Assembly: GCF_031458235.1 (NCBI RefSeq)
Contig: NZ_JAVDYB010000001.1
Span: 2,253,001-2,317,000, forward strand
Reading direction: 5' to 3'
Length of the DNA: 64,000 nt
Source: Catenuloplanes atrovinosus
GTDB taxonomy: Bacteria; Actinomycetota; Actinomycetes; Mycobacteriales; Micromonosporaceae
The notes below the pieces were generated by a model, which saw nothing but the letters and a program-made list of their open reading frames with translations, did no database searches and was not told where the DNA came from. The position numbers and the translations under genes were made by a program. Of the stretch, positions 52,377-60,396 are shown piece by piece. Numbering within the stretch: position 1 is the first letter of the stretch; every line of letters begins with the position of its first letter.

Positions 52377-53621
52377 TCACGCCGGTGTCACGTCCTTGAC
52401 CCGGGTGCCGGCCCGCCACACGCCGATGATCCGGGACGGGTCCGCCAGCAGGGACGGGTCCGCCAGCGGGTCACCGTCGACGGTCAGCACGTCCGCGTCG
52501 TAGCCCGCCGCGAGCAGCCCGGAGCGGGGCGCCTGGCGGCCGAGCGTGGCCGGGCCGGTCGCGGTGGCGGCCTCGATCGCGGCCAGCGGCGTCATGCCGA
52601 TCTCGGTGAGCAGCACGATCTCGCGCCCGTTGCGCCCCCACGCCGCCGTGCCGTCACCGGTGCCGCCGAGGTCGGAGCCCATCGCGATGGTCACGCCGGC
52701 CTCGTACGCGCGGGTGACGTTGTCCCGGTGGGTCTGCGCGATCGCGGCCATCTTCCGCGCGGCGTACGGCGCCACCCGTCCACTGTCGAGCACCTCGCGG
52801 ATGATGGTGAGCGTCGGCACCAGGATCGCGCCGGTCTCCCTCATCGCCGCGCACGCCTCGTCGTCGAGGTAGCTGCCGTGCTCGATGGTGTGCACCCCGG
52901 CCGTGAGCGCCGCCATGATGCCCGGCTTGCCGTGGCAGTGCGCGGCGACGCTGCGTTCCGCGAGCCCGGCGACCTCCACGATGGTGCGCAGTTCCCGGTC
53001 GGTGAACTGCTGGTGGATCGGATCGTCGATCACGCTCATCACGCCGCCGGACGCGCACACCTTGATCACCTTGGCGTTGCGCCGCAACTGCTCGCGGACC
53101 ACCTTGGCGCACTCGGCCTCGCCGTCGGCCAGGCGGAAGTCGGCGCCCAGCCGGGCGGTGTCACGGACCCACTCGACCGGGAACGAGTGCACGTCGCCGT
53201 GCCCGCCCGTGGTGGACAGCACCGATCCGGCCGCGTAGATGGCCGGTCCGTCGGCCAGGCCCTCCTCGACCACGGGCGCCAGGTAGAGGCCCAGGCCGCC
53301 CAGCTCGCGGATGCTGGTCACGCCGGCGTCGAGCGCCCGCCGCAGGCTCCGCGTGCTGCGCGCCGCCCGCGTCGCCGGGTGCTCCTGCGCGATCTCGGCG
53401 TAGTCGAACTGGTCCGGGCGGGTGCCGAGCAGGTGCGTGTGCGAGTCCCAGAGGCCCGGCATGACGGTACGGGCCCGGACCACCGGCGTCGCCTCCGTGC
53501 CGGGCGGTGCCTCGCCGCGCGGCCCGGCGTACGCGATGACGGGCCCGTCCATGACGACGACGGCGTCGCGGACCGGCTCGCCGCGCCCGGGGATCAGCTG
53601 CTCTGCCTCGATACGGTGCAC
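52377..53621 (-). CDS. Amidohydrolase family protein (prolidase/imidazolonepropionase-like)
   Basis: A 414-residue metal-dependent hydrolase. GTG 53621 is the start. Metal ligands occur in the usual order: GLWDSHTHLLG (HxH), the Lys that is carboxylated in VIKVCASGG, His in VAAHCHGKPG, His in GVHTIEHGSYL and Asp in IAMGSDLGG. N- and C-terminal strands form the composite beta-sandwich (ends ... PSRIIGVWRAGTRVKDV). The Xaa-Pro dipeptidase/ochratoxinase-like subgroup has this pattern, so a peptide or amide substrate is likely. Cytosolic; no signal peptide. Confidence 0.9.
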   Translation of the reverse strand: MHRIEAEQLIPGRGEPVRDAVVVMDGPVIAYAGPRGEAPPGTEATPVVRARTVMPGLWDSHTHLLGTRPDQFDYAEIAQEHPATRAARSTRSLRRALDAGVTSIRELGGLGLYLAPVVEEGLADGPAIYAAGSVLSTTGGHGDVHSFPVEWVRDTARLGADFRLADGEAECAKVVREQLRRNAKVIKVCASGGVMSVIDDPIHQQFTDRELRTIVEVAGLAERSVAAHCHGKPGIMAALTAGVHTIEHGSYLDDEACAAMRETGAILVPTLTIIREVLDSGRVAPYAARKMAAIAQTHRDNVTRAYEAGVTIAMGSDLGGTGDGTAAWGRNGREIVLLTEIGMTPLAAIEAATATGPATLGRQAPRSGLLAAGYDADVLTVDGDPLADPSLLADPSRIIGVWRAGTRVKDVTPA

Positions 53622-53645
53622 CGGCGCACCCTACCGCCGCCGGGC

Positions 53646-54059
53646 TCAGGCGCTTCGGTGCAGCGCGCGGATGCGCTGCATCAGCGTGGTCACCTGATCG
53701 GTGCCGAGGTGGTCGGGGATGAAGTCGCCGGTGGACATCACGTCGGCGACGGCCTCGCGGACGCCCGGCGCCTCGGTGTCGATCAGGCCCATGGACCAGT
53801 CCGCGAACGTGCGCCGCGGCACGTCGCGCACCGCGATCAGCGCGACGTCGTCGTGCCGGGGGTCCTCCGCGATGGTCCGGAACGTGCGGGTGACCTGCGC
53901 GGCGTCGCCCTCCAGGCACTGCAGGAAGTGCTCCGGGCCGTACAGCAGCACGCCGGTCAGGCCGAGCCGCGCGTTGTTCTCCCGGGCCTGGTCGCGGATG
54001 TGGTGGATGCTCTCCGGCGACAGCCGATCCTGCCGGCTGCGGTAGATCAGTTGCGTCAC
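53646..54059 (-). CDS. BLUF-domain blue-light photosensor
   Basis: A 137-residue stand-alone BLUF protein. GTG 54059 is favoured by GAGG eight bases upstream; GTG 54065 is also in frame. Flavin-binding residues are all in place: Tyr6 in TQLIYRSR, Asn29 in ENNARLGLTGVLLY, Gln47 in EHFLQCLEG, and the late Trp88/Met90 in FADWSMGL. The remaining 45 residues form the C-terminal cap helices. Short BLUF proteins signal blue light by protein-protein contact. No output-domain gene is adjacent; the neighbours are an amidohydrolase and a DUF6194 gene. Confidence 0.92.
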   Translation of the reverse strand: MTQLIYRSRQDRLSPESIHHIRDQARENNARLGLTGVLLYGPEHFLQCLEGDAAQVTRTFRTIAEDPRHDDVALIAVRDVPRRTFADWSMGLIDTEAPGVREAVADVMSTGDFIPDHLGTDQVTTLMQRIRALHRSA

Positions 54060-54131
54060 CGTCACCGCCTCAATCTATCGCGTACTCGGGCGTATCGGGC
54101 GGGCTTGCGCCACGGATGGCAGGCTTGACGC

Positions 54132-54596
54132 ATGACGATGGACGAGATCATCGCGTACGTGTCCGGCCTCGACGACGGCGTGCTGGTGCTGCGCCCGCGC
54201 CCGGGCGACGGCACGCCGGAGATCGCCTGGGGCGACGCGTTCTTCTACCACTCGCCGGACGGCAGCGTGCCCACCGCGGTCCAGCCGTTCGCCACGATCG
54301 TCACCAAGGACTACCCGGACGACCTGAGCTCGCGACTGGACCGGCCGGACACGTTCCGCCTCAACGTGCACGTGTCCAAGGACGACTTCGCGCGGCTCAC
54401 CGGGCACCGGCCGCGGGAGGCCGGCGCGGCCGGGGCGGACCCGAGCGCGCCGGACACCGTGTTCCCGCACCCGCTGTACGGCACCATGGGCTGGCTGTCG
54501 ATCGTCAACCCCGGCCCGCGCACCGGCGACCTCGCCCGCGAGCTGCTGCGCAAGGCGCACGAGACGGCCCGCTCACGGTACGAGCGCCGGGCCTGA
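54132..54596 (+). CDS. DUF6194 family protein
   Basis: A 154-residue soluble protein. The start MTMDEIIAYVSGLDDGVLVL and the block AWGDAFFYHSPDG are characteristic; RLNVHVSKDDFARLTGHRP and YGTMGWLSIVNPG follow, matching DUF6194 (a group earlier confused with erythromycin-esterase-like sequences). The final helix is rich in Arg/Glu. Function unknown. Its stop abuts the stop of the converging luciferase-like gene. Confidence 0.85.
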   Translation: MTMDEIIAYVSGLDDGVLVLRPRPGDGTPEIAWGDAFFYHSPDGSVPTAVQPFATIVTKDYPDDLSSRLDRPDTFRLNVHVSKDDFARLTGHRPREAGAAGADPSAPDTVFPHPLYGTMGWLSIVNPGPRTGDLARELLRKAHETARSRYERRA

Positions 54597-55598
54597 TCAG
54601 GCCGCGGCCGGGGCCGTCATCGCCGCGCCGGTCAGCTCCACGGACCTCACCCGCGCGGCCACGTCCTCCGCGTGGTGCGCGGTGATCAGCTCGTCCGCCT
54701 TGATCGAGGCGGCGAACGCCTCCAGGTAGTCGCGCACCTCGTCCGGCGTGCCGACCGCGGTGTACCGCGTCATCTCGGCCAGTTGGCGGCCGTTCGGCGA
54801 GGCGAGGAACGCGTCGATCTCCGCGTCCGTGAAGTTCTGGCCGACCGCGCCGCGCGAGATGAACGCGCGGGTGCGGTTGCGGTACGCGCGGGTCCGCTGG
54901 TCCTCGGCCTCCTCGCGGGTGTCCGCGGCGATCACGTTCACGCCGGCGATCACGTACGGCTCGGCGAGCTGCGCGGACGGCGTGAACGTCTCGCGGTAGA
55001 CCTGCACGGCCTGGTGCAGCGCGTCCGGCGCGAAGTGCGAGGCGAACGCGTACGGCAGGCCGAGCTGCGCGGCCAGCTGCGCGCCGAACAGCGACGAGCC
55101 GAGGATGAACAGCGGCACCTCGCCGTCCGGCTTCGGGTACGACTGCACACCCGCGACGCGCGTCCGGCCGGTCAGATAGCCCTGCAGCTCCAGGACGTCC
55201 TGCGGGAAGGAATCGGCGGAGAGGTGGTCGCGGCGCAGCGCGCGCATGGTCACCTGGTCGCTGCCGGGCGCGCGGCCGAGGCCGAGGTCGATGCGGCCGG
55301 GGTAGAGCGTGGCGAGCGTGCCGAACTGCTCCGCGATGACCAGCGGCGAGTGGTTCGGCAGCATGATCCCGCCCGAGCCCAGCTTGATCGACTCGGTGTG
55401 CGCGGCCACGTACCCGATCAGCACGCTCGTGGCGGAGGAGGCGATCGTCGCCATGTTGTGGTGCTCGGCGTACCAGACGCGCCGGTAACCGCTGCGCTCC
55501 GCGGCGCGGGCCAGCTCCACGCTGGCCTCGAAGCTGTCGCGCGCGGTCTGGCCGGTCGCGATCGGGGCGAGGTCGAGCAGGGAGAGTGCGGTGGGCAT
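54597..55598 (-). CDS. LLM class flavin-dependent oxidoreductase
   Basis: A 333-residue luciferase-like monooxygenase. ATG 55598 begins [20 protein letters not shown]. Typical blocks are [56 protein letters not shown] and [26 protein letters not shown], all diagnostic of the MsnO8/LLM subfamily that uses reduced FMN. Such enzymes oxidise aldehydes or other small molecules and need a separate flavin reductase. The ArsR gene lies 17 bases upstream in the same direction and probably represses it. Confidence 0.93.
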   Translation of the reverse strand: MPTALSLLDLAPIATGQTARDSFEASVELARAAERSGYRRVWYAEHHNMATIASSATSVLIGYVAAHTESIKLGSGGIMLPNHSPLVIAEQFGTLATLYPGRIDLGLGRAPGSDQVTMRALRRDHLSADSFPQDVLELQGYLTGRTRVAGVQSYPKPDGEVPLFILGSSLFGAQLAAQLGLPYAFASHFAPDALHQAVQVYRETFTPSAQLAEPYVIAGVNVIAADTREEAEDQRTRAYRNRTRAFISRGAVGQNFTDAEIDAFLASPNGRQLAEMTRYTAVGTPDEVRDYLEAFAASIKADELITAHHAEDVAARVRSVELTGAAMTAPAAA

Positions 55599-55615
55599 GG
55601 TGCCGCCTTCCGGGG

Positions 55616-55903
55616 TCACAGGTCGTGGTGCAGGCGTTCGGCGAACGCGCGGATGCGGGCCTCGTCGCGGCGGTAGTACGTCCACTGGCCGCGGCGGGTG
55701 GCGCGCAGGAACCCGGCGCGCTGCAGGACGGCGAGGTGCGCGGAGACGGTCGAGGCGGAACAGCCGGCGCGCTGCTGGATCAGGCCCACGCAGACGCCGA
55801 GCGGCTCGTCCCCGCCGATCGGGAAGTGCGTGGCCGGGTCCTTCAGCCACTCCAGGATGCTCAGGCGAGTCTCGTTCGCCAGGGCCTTGCACTCGTCCAG
55901 CAC
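55616..55903 (-). CDS. ArsR-type HTH transcriptional regulator
   Basis: A 95-residue winged-helix repressor; GTG 55903 begins [20 protein letters not shown], the usual ArsR opening. The helix-turn-helix is [25 protein letters not shown] and the wing [15 protein letters not shown]. Two Cys ([13 protein letters not shown]) could sense metal or redox state but do not fit the CxC metal box of ArsR/SmtB. It forms an operon with the LLM oxidoreductase. Confidence 0.9.
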   Translation of the reverse strand: MLDECKALANETRLSILEWLKDPATHFPIGGDEPLGVCVGLIQQRAGCSASTVSAHLAVLQRAGFLRATRRGQWTYYRRDEARIRAFAERLHHDL

Positions 55904-55986
55904 GCGTACCGTCCTTCGGTATTTCGCTAAGTTCCGAAATTACGTCACGCAGCGTGGCGCCGCCAGCATGACGCTGCTCACGCTGC

Positions 55987-56397
55987 TCACGGTGTCAGCT
56001 TGCGCAGGATCTCCGGGATGCGGGCTGCGATGTCCCGCTCCGCGGGCGTGAGGTGGGTGAGCGTGCCGGCGATGACCGCGGCCCGCGCGCGCCGCGCCTC
56101 GGTGAGCCGGATGGTGCCGGCCGGGGTGATCACCACCACGACCTGGCGCCGGTCGAGCGCGTCCGGGCGCAGCGTGACCAGGTGCTGGTCCGCGAGGAGG
56201 CCGACGGTGCGGGTCATCGACTGGTGGCGGACGGCCTCGCGGCGGGCCAGGTCGGCGATCGAGAGCGCGCCGTCGCGGTGCAGGTGGCCCAGGGCGGCGA
56301 GTTGGCCGGGCGGCATCGCCTCCAGCGGGCGGACACGCCGCACGAAGTCGCCGACCGCGGCCCGCAGCGCCTCCGCGAGATCCAGATCATCGCTCAT
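55987..56397 (-). CDS. MarR family transcriptional regulator
   Basis: A 136-residue MarR protein. ATG 56397 begins [20 protein letters not shown]. The HTH is [27 protein letters not shown] and the wing [18 protein letters not shown]. It is divergent from the YbhB/YbcL gene; two palindromes (56409-56423 and 56444-56458) fill the 76-base gap, so this protein very probably represses both genes. Inducer unknown. Confidence 0.92.
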   Translation of the reverse strand: MSDDLDLAEALRAAVGDFVRRVRPLEAMPPGQLAALGHLHRDGALSIADLARREAVRHQSMTRTVGLLADQHLVTLRPDALDRRQVVVVITPAGTIRLTEARRARAAVIAGTLTHLTPAERDIAARIPEILRKLTP

Positions 56398-56408
56398 TGG
56401 CAGAACAA

Positions 56409-56423
56409 TACAGCAATGCTGTA
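56409..56423. promoter_or_regulatory. MarR operator 1 (TACAGCA-A-TGCTGTA)
   Basis: A perfect 7+1+7 palindrome 11 bases upstream of the MarR start. The same motif recurs at 56444-56458, centre-to-centre 35 bases. Confidence 0.75.
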
Positions 56424-56443
56424 CGTTCGGCGCGTCACGGATG

Positions 56444-56458
56444 TACAGCACTGCTGTG
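56444..56458. promoter_or_regulatory. MarR operator 2 (TACAGCA-C-TGCTGTG)
   Basis: Six of seven arm pairs match, and it is the same sequence family as operator 1. It lies 15 bases upstream of the YbhB/YbcL start, so binding would block that promoter or ribosome access. Confidence 0.7.
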
Positions 56459-56473
56459 GAAATGGAGATGGTC

Positions 56474-56965
56474 ATGGCCTACCACCCGTACGCGATCGCG
56501 TTCCCCGCCCCCGCGTTCACGCTGCGCTCGCCGGACTTCACGGACGGCGCGCCGCTGCCGGACACGGCCTACGCGGCGCACGGCGGCGAGTCGCCGGCGC
56601 TGAACTGGGACGGCCTTCCCGCCGGGACCCGGAGCCTGGTGGTGACCGCGTTCGACGCGGACGCGCCGATCCCGGGCGGGCTGTGGCACTGGGCCGTCAA
56701 GGACGTGCCGGCCGCGCCAGGCGGGCTCGGTCGCGGCGCGCGGGCCGGCGTGCCGCTGGTCAACGACCTGGGCGTGGCCGGCTACTCGGGCGTGCGCCCG
56801 CCGGCGGGCACGGGCGTCCACCGGCTGTTCGTGTGCGCGACCGCGCTCGGCGTCCCGGAACTGGAGCTGCCGCCGGGCGCGAGCCTGGCGATGCTGCACA
56901 TCCTGATGATCCCGCACACGCTCGGGCGCGCGATCCTGGTCGGCACCAGCACCCCGGCCTCCTAG
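56474..56965 (+). CDS. YbhB/YbcL family Raf kinase inhibitor-like (PEBP) protein
   Basis: A 163-residue phosphatidylethanolamine-binding-like protein. ATG 56474 has GGAG six bases upstream. FTLRSPDFTDGAPLP, ESPALNWDGLPAGTRSLVVTAFDADAP, GLWHWAVKDVPA and GVHRLFVCATALGVPEL are the conserved PEBP blocks, including the D-x-D-A-P and the H-W phosphoanion pocket. Bacterial members are cytosolic with poorly known roles. Controlled by the divergent MarR through two operators. Confidence 0.9.
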   Translation: MAYHPYAIAFPAPAFTLRSPDFTDGAPLPDTAYAAHGGESPALNWDGLPAGTRSLVVTAFDADAPIPGGLWHWAVKDVPAAPGGLGRGARAGVPLVNDLGVAGYSGVRPPAGTGVHRLFVCATALGVPELELPPGASLAMLHILMIPHTLGRAILVGTSTPAS

Positions 56966-57027
56966 GAACCGGATCAACGCGGCCCGACCGCACCACGCCG
57001 CAGCTTCGCATCCCGCACCGCCTCGCG

Positions 57028-57333
57028 ATCTCGCGCCGCCCTCAGGATCTCCGCCGGGCTCGGGATCTCGCGCCGGGCTCGGGATCTTGCGCCGGGCTCG
57101 GGATCTTGCGCCGGGCTCGGGATCTTGCGCCGGGCTCGGGATCTTGCGCCGGGCTCGGGATCTCGCGCCGGGCTCGGGATCTCGCGCCGGGCTCGGGATC
57201 TCGCGCCGGGCTCGGGATCTCGCGCCGGGCTCGGGATCTCGCGCCGCCCTCGAAATCTCCCGCCGGGCTCGAAATCTCGTGCTGCGGCTCAGAATCTCGC
57301 GCCGCAGCGTGGAATCTCACGCCCCGCCGATAT
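57028..57333 (+). repeat. 19-bp minisatellite array A (about 15 units)
   Basis: Unit consensus is ATCT(C/T)GCGCCGGGCTCGGG. Ten copies from 57065 to 57254 are nearly exact with a 19-base period (starts at 57065, 57084, 57103 and so on); the flanking copies (57028-57064 and 57255-57333) are degenerate. There are no spacers of differing sequence. Confidence 0.9.
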
Positions 57334-57605
57334 TGGGCGCCGCGACTCGATATTCCGTGCTGCGGCCCGGCACTCGCGGCCGCGACCCGCATCTCCGGCC
57401 GCGAGTGGTAGCTGGTGCCGGATCCGCCGTTCCGTGCCGAGCCTGGTGTCCCGTGCGCCGTGCCGCGTCCGGTGTTACGTGCCGCAGCTGGTATCCGCGC
57501 TGCGATCGGTATCCCGCGCGGTGGCCGGCGGCCGGCACGGCCGACCTCCGGCCTCGTGACCGGCATCCGGCCCACTGACCGACCTCCGGCCGTGACCGAC
57601 CTCCG

Positions 57606-57739
57606 GCCCACTGGCCGGCACCGGGGCCCACTGGCCGGCACCGGGCCCACTGGCCGGCACCGGGCCCACTGGCCGGCACCGGGCCCACTGGCCGGCACCG
57701 GGCCCACTGGCCGGCACCGGGCCCACTGGCCGGCATTCG
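57606..57739 (+). repeat. 19-bp minisatellite array B (7 units)
   Basis: Seven units of GCCCACTGGCCGGCACCGG start at 57606, 57626, 57645, 57664, 57683, 57702 and 57721; the first is followed by one extra G and the last ends in ATTCGG. The sequence is different from array A but the period is also 19. Confidence 0.9.
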
Positions 57740-57796
57740 GCCCCCGTGACCGGCCCCCGGCCCCCGGCCTCCCACGTCGATGCGGGCTGAGCCCGG

Positions 57797-58417
57797 TCAG
57801 GCGATGACCGGGTCGTTCAGGAACGTCCGGGCGAACGCGACCAACTCGTCCGGCCGGTCCGCGTGGAACCGCAGCTCCGTGACGCCCTCCTCGCGTCCCT
57901 TCGGCAGGTCGAGCGTCACCGGTGCGCGGAACACCACGTCGACCGCGGTGAGGCTGCTCATCGCGATGCTCACCACGTCGCCGGCGCGCTGCACGGTGTC
58001 GCTCTCCATCAGGTAGCGGCTGTGTGCCCGTACCGTCTCGATGGTGTCCCAGGGCAGGTCCAGCGTGAGCGTGTGCGAGTTGCGGACGCGCAGGCCGGAC
58101 GGGCCGACCACGTGGCGGTGGGTGACCAGGTTCGCCGCGAGGCCGATCATCCAGAGCAGGCCCCAGACGCCGAGCACCAGCGCGACCGTGCGCAGCCACT
58201 CCCAGTCCGGCAGGAAGTGGCGCAGGGCCAGGTCGACCGCGACGATGTCGATCGCTGACACCACGATGAACACGCCGAGCACCGGCGCGACCGGGCGGAC
58301 GTAGCCGAAGTCGCGCGCGCCCGGCTCCATCGGCATCGGACGACGGAACGTGAGCCGGTAGAGACTCACCCAGAGGGCGATCTCCCAGCGAACGACCTTC
58401 CTGACCAGCTCGATCAT
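57797..58417 (-). CDS. Membrane protein of unknown function, TetR-controlled
   Basis: A 206-residue protein. ATG 58417 has GGGAGGGTGAG upstream. Two membrane helices lie at about 45-68 (PVLGVFIVVSAIDIVAVDLAL) and 80-102 (LVLGVWGLLWMIGLAANLV). The C-terminal 100 residues are soluble and read like a PH-like barrel (GPSGLRVRNSHTLTLDLPWDTIETVRAH ... VTLDLPKGREEGVTELRFHA). No named family was recognised. It is divergent from a TetR gene; a palindrome overlaps its predicted promoter. Confidence 0.75.
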   Translation of the reverse strand: MIELVRKVVRWEIALWVSLYRLTFRRPMPMEPGARDFGYVRPVAPVLGVFIVVSAIDIVAVDLALRHFLPDWEWLRTVALVLGVWGLLWMIGLAANLVTHRHVVGPSGLRVRNSHTLTLDLPWDTIETVRAHSRYLMESDTVQRAGDVVSIAMSSLTAVDVVFRAPVTLDLPKGREEGVTELRFHADRPDELVAFARTFLNDPVIA

Positions 58418-58430
58418 CTCACCCTCCCCG

Positions 58431-58477
58431 TTTTGCGTTGCACTCGTAATGTAAAAGACCGCCACGTGGGGTGTCAA
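58431..58477 (-). promoter_or_regulatory. Promoter of membrane protein gene with overlapping TetR operator
   Basis: On the minus strand, TTGACA (58477-58472) and TACATT (58453-58448) are separated by 18 bases, a good vegetative-type promoter. An imperfect palindrome, TTTTGCGTTGCA-CT-CGTAATGTAAAA (58431-58456; 8 of 12 pairs), covers the -10 region. A divergent TetR gene begins at 58498, so repression by it is likely. Confidence 0.55.
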
Positions 58478-58497
58478 TACGACTGCAATGTGAAAAC

Positions 58498-59115
58498 ATG
58501 GGCCGCGTGCCGAAGAGGGTCGACCACGCCGAACGCCGGGAACTGATCGTCGAGGCGCTGATGCGCGTCGCCGCGAGCGGCGGACTGGAGGCGATCAGCC
58601 TGCGGCACGTGGCCGCGGAGGCCGGCGTCACCACCGGCATGGTGCAGCACTACTTCGCCACCAAGGACGACCTGATGCGGTTCGCGCTGCACGGCATCAT
58701 GGAGCGCACCACCGCCCGGGTCAACGCGGCCATGGCCCGGCTGCCGCAACCCCTCACCCCGGCCGACACGGTACGGACGCTGCTGACCACGCTGCTGCCG
58801 CTGGACGAGGAGCGCCGCGCGGACGGCCGGGTCGGCCTGGCGTTCCTCGCCTACGCCGCGGTCGAGCCGTCCGCGGCCGAACTGCTGCGCGACAGCACCC
58901 GGCAGATGGCCGCGTTCATGGCCGACCAGATCCGCGCGGCGCGGGCCGCCGGTGAGGCGTCCGCGACCGTGGACGCCGAGGCCGCGGGCGCCGGGCTGCT
59001 GGCCGCCATGGAGGGGCTGTCCATCTACGTCCTGGGCGGCTACTACACGCCCGAGACCGCGCTGCGCGCGCTGGACGCCCACCTGACCATGATCTTCACG
59101 TCCCGGCCGGCGTGA
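58498..59115 (+). CDS. TetR/AcrR family transcriptional regulator
   Basis: A 205-residue repressor. ATG 58498 begins MGRVPKRVDHAERRELIVEAL; no ribosome-binding site precedes it, so the transcript may be leaderless. The HTH is ISLRHVAAEAGVTTGMVQHYF with DKDDLM-like ATKDDLM following. The C-terminal half is the TetR_C_6/BetI-type helical domain (LLTTLLPLDEERRADGRVGLAFLAY). Divergent from the membrane protein gene. Confidence 0.92.
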   Translation: MGRVPKRVDHAERRELIVEALMRVAASGGLEAISLRHVAAEAGVTTGMVQHYFATKDDLMRFALHGIMERTTARVNAAMARLPQPLTPADTVRTLLTTLLPLDEERRADGRVGLAFLAYAAVEPSAAELLRDSTRQMAAFMADQIRAARAAGEASATVDAEAAGAGLLAAMEGLSIYVLGGYYTPETALRALDAHLTMIFTSRPA

Positions 59116-59204
59116 CGGGGATTACCACGCGTTGGCAATAATCCGCGTGCGCATCTAATCTGGCGAACCGACACGATGTCCACGCCCCGGGAAGCGAGAC
59201 CGCC

Positions 59205-60320
59205 GTGACCGCACGCCTGTTCGAGCCGATCACCCTGCCCACGGCGGACGGCGCCGGGCTGCGCGTCCGCAACCGCGCGTTCGTGGCGCCGATGTGCCAG
59301 TACGCGATCGACGCCGAGGACGGCGTACCCACCGACTGGCACCTGGTCCACCTCGGCGCGTTCGCGTCCGGCGGCTTCGGGCTGGTCGTCACGGAGGCCA
59401 CCGCGGTCGAGGCCCGCGGCCGCATCTCGCCGCGCGACGCCGGCCTGTGGAACGACGCACAGCGGGACGCGCACGCCCGGATCGTCCGCTTCGCGCACGC
59501 GCGGGGCGCGGCGGCCGGCGTCCAGCTCGCCCACGCCGGCGGCAAGGGCTCCACGTACCCGTCGCTGCCCGGCCGCCCGCTCGGCACCGTGCCGGCCGCA
59601 GAGCGCGGCTGGCCCACGGTCAGCGCCGTGGACGGGCCGGTCCAGCCCGGGCTCGCGCCGGCGACCGCGCTCGACGAGGCCGGCATCGCCGACGTGGTGG
59701 ACGCGTTCGCGGACGCGGCCCGCCGCGCGGACGAGGCCGGATACGACGTGCTCCAGATCCACGCGGCGCACGGCTACCTGCTCCACCAGTTCCTGTCGCC
59801 GCTGACCAACACCCGCACCGACGGGTACGGCGCGGGCGAGGAGGGCCGCACCCGCCTGGCGCGCGAGGTCGCCGCCGCGGTGCGCAAGGTGTGGCCGTCG
59901 CACAAGCCGCTCGGCATCCGGATCAGCGCCACCGACTGGGTCGAGGGCGGCTGGGACGTGGCGGCCTCCGCCCGGCTGGCCCGCACGCTCGCCGACGAGC
60001 ACGGCGTGACCTGGGTGGACGTCTCCACCGGCGGGCTGCAGGCCGGCGCCGCCATCCCGGTCGGGCCCGGTTACCAGGTGCCGTACGCCGCGCACCTCAC
60101 CGCCGCGCTCGCCGGCACGGACACCGTGGTCAGCGCGGTCGGCCTGATCGAGCACGCCGCCCAGGCCGAGACCGTCCTCGCCACCGGCCAGGCCCACGCG
60201 GTCTCGATCGGCCGGGCCGCGCTGCGCAACCCGCACTGGGCCACCGAGGCCGCCGCCGCGCTCGGCGTGCCGGCCGCGGACCTGCCGCGCGCGGAGCAGT
60301 ACTGGCGCGCCCGCTGGTGA
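59205..60320 (+). CDS. NADH:flavin oxidoreductase, Old Yellow Enzyme (YqjM-like)
   Basis: A 371-residue FMN-dependent ene-reductase. GTG 59205 is the start. The YqjM-type redox-tuning Cys lies in VAPMCQYAID; VQLAHAGGKGS and DVLQIHAAHGYLLHQFLSPLTNTR (substrate His pair H-A-A-H) are diagnostic; FMN phosphate contacts are VSTGGLQ and AVSIGRAALRNP. It reduces activated C=C bonds with NAD(P)H. It lies 90 bases after the TetR gene in the same direction, but a direct link is uncertain. Confidence 0.95.
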   Translation: MTARLFEPITLPTADGAGLRVRNRAFVAPMCQYAIDAEDGVPTDWHLVHLGAFASGGFGLVVTEATAVEARGRISPRDAGLWNDAQRDAHARIVRFAHARGAAAGVQLAHAGGKGSTYPSLPGRPLGTVPAAERGWPTVSAVDGPVQPGLAPATALDEAGIADVVDAFADAARRADEAGYDVLQIHAAHGYLLHQFLSPLTNTRTDGYGAGEEGRTRLAREVAAAVRKVWPSHKPLGIRISATDWVEGGWDVAASARLARTLADEHGVTWVDVSTGGLQAGAAIPVGPGYQVPYAAHLTAALAGTDTVVSAVGLIEHAAQAETVLATGQAHAVSIGRAALRNPHWATEAAAALGVPAADLPRAEQYWRARW

Positions 60321-60396
60321 CGGTTCCCCGTCCGGGGCGCGCACGGCGTACCGTCTGAATCGAGGTTCTTCGTTCTTCGATGCGGCGGGGTGCGTG

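Larger units (their letters stand above)
56966..57796. other. 831-base non-coding stretch built from 19-bp repeats
   Basis: No gene is supported. Open frames here arise because 19-bp units read through in all frames (57 bases = 19 codons) and give low-complexity Arg/Pro/Gly peptides without ribosome-binding sites. Two arrays stand out, at 57028-57333 and 57606-57739, and the sequence between them (57334-57605) looks like decayed copies of similar length. Confidence 0.6.

Noticed and set aside
57028-57739. CRISPR array
   Set aside because: The 19-bp units are head-to-tail with no spacers and no cas genes are nearby.
57042-58199. A 385-codon minus-strand frame across the repeats
   Set aside because: It stays open only because 19-bp units repeat in all three frames, and it overlaps the real membrane-protein gene.
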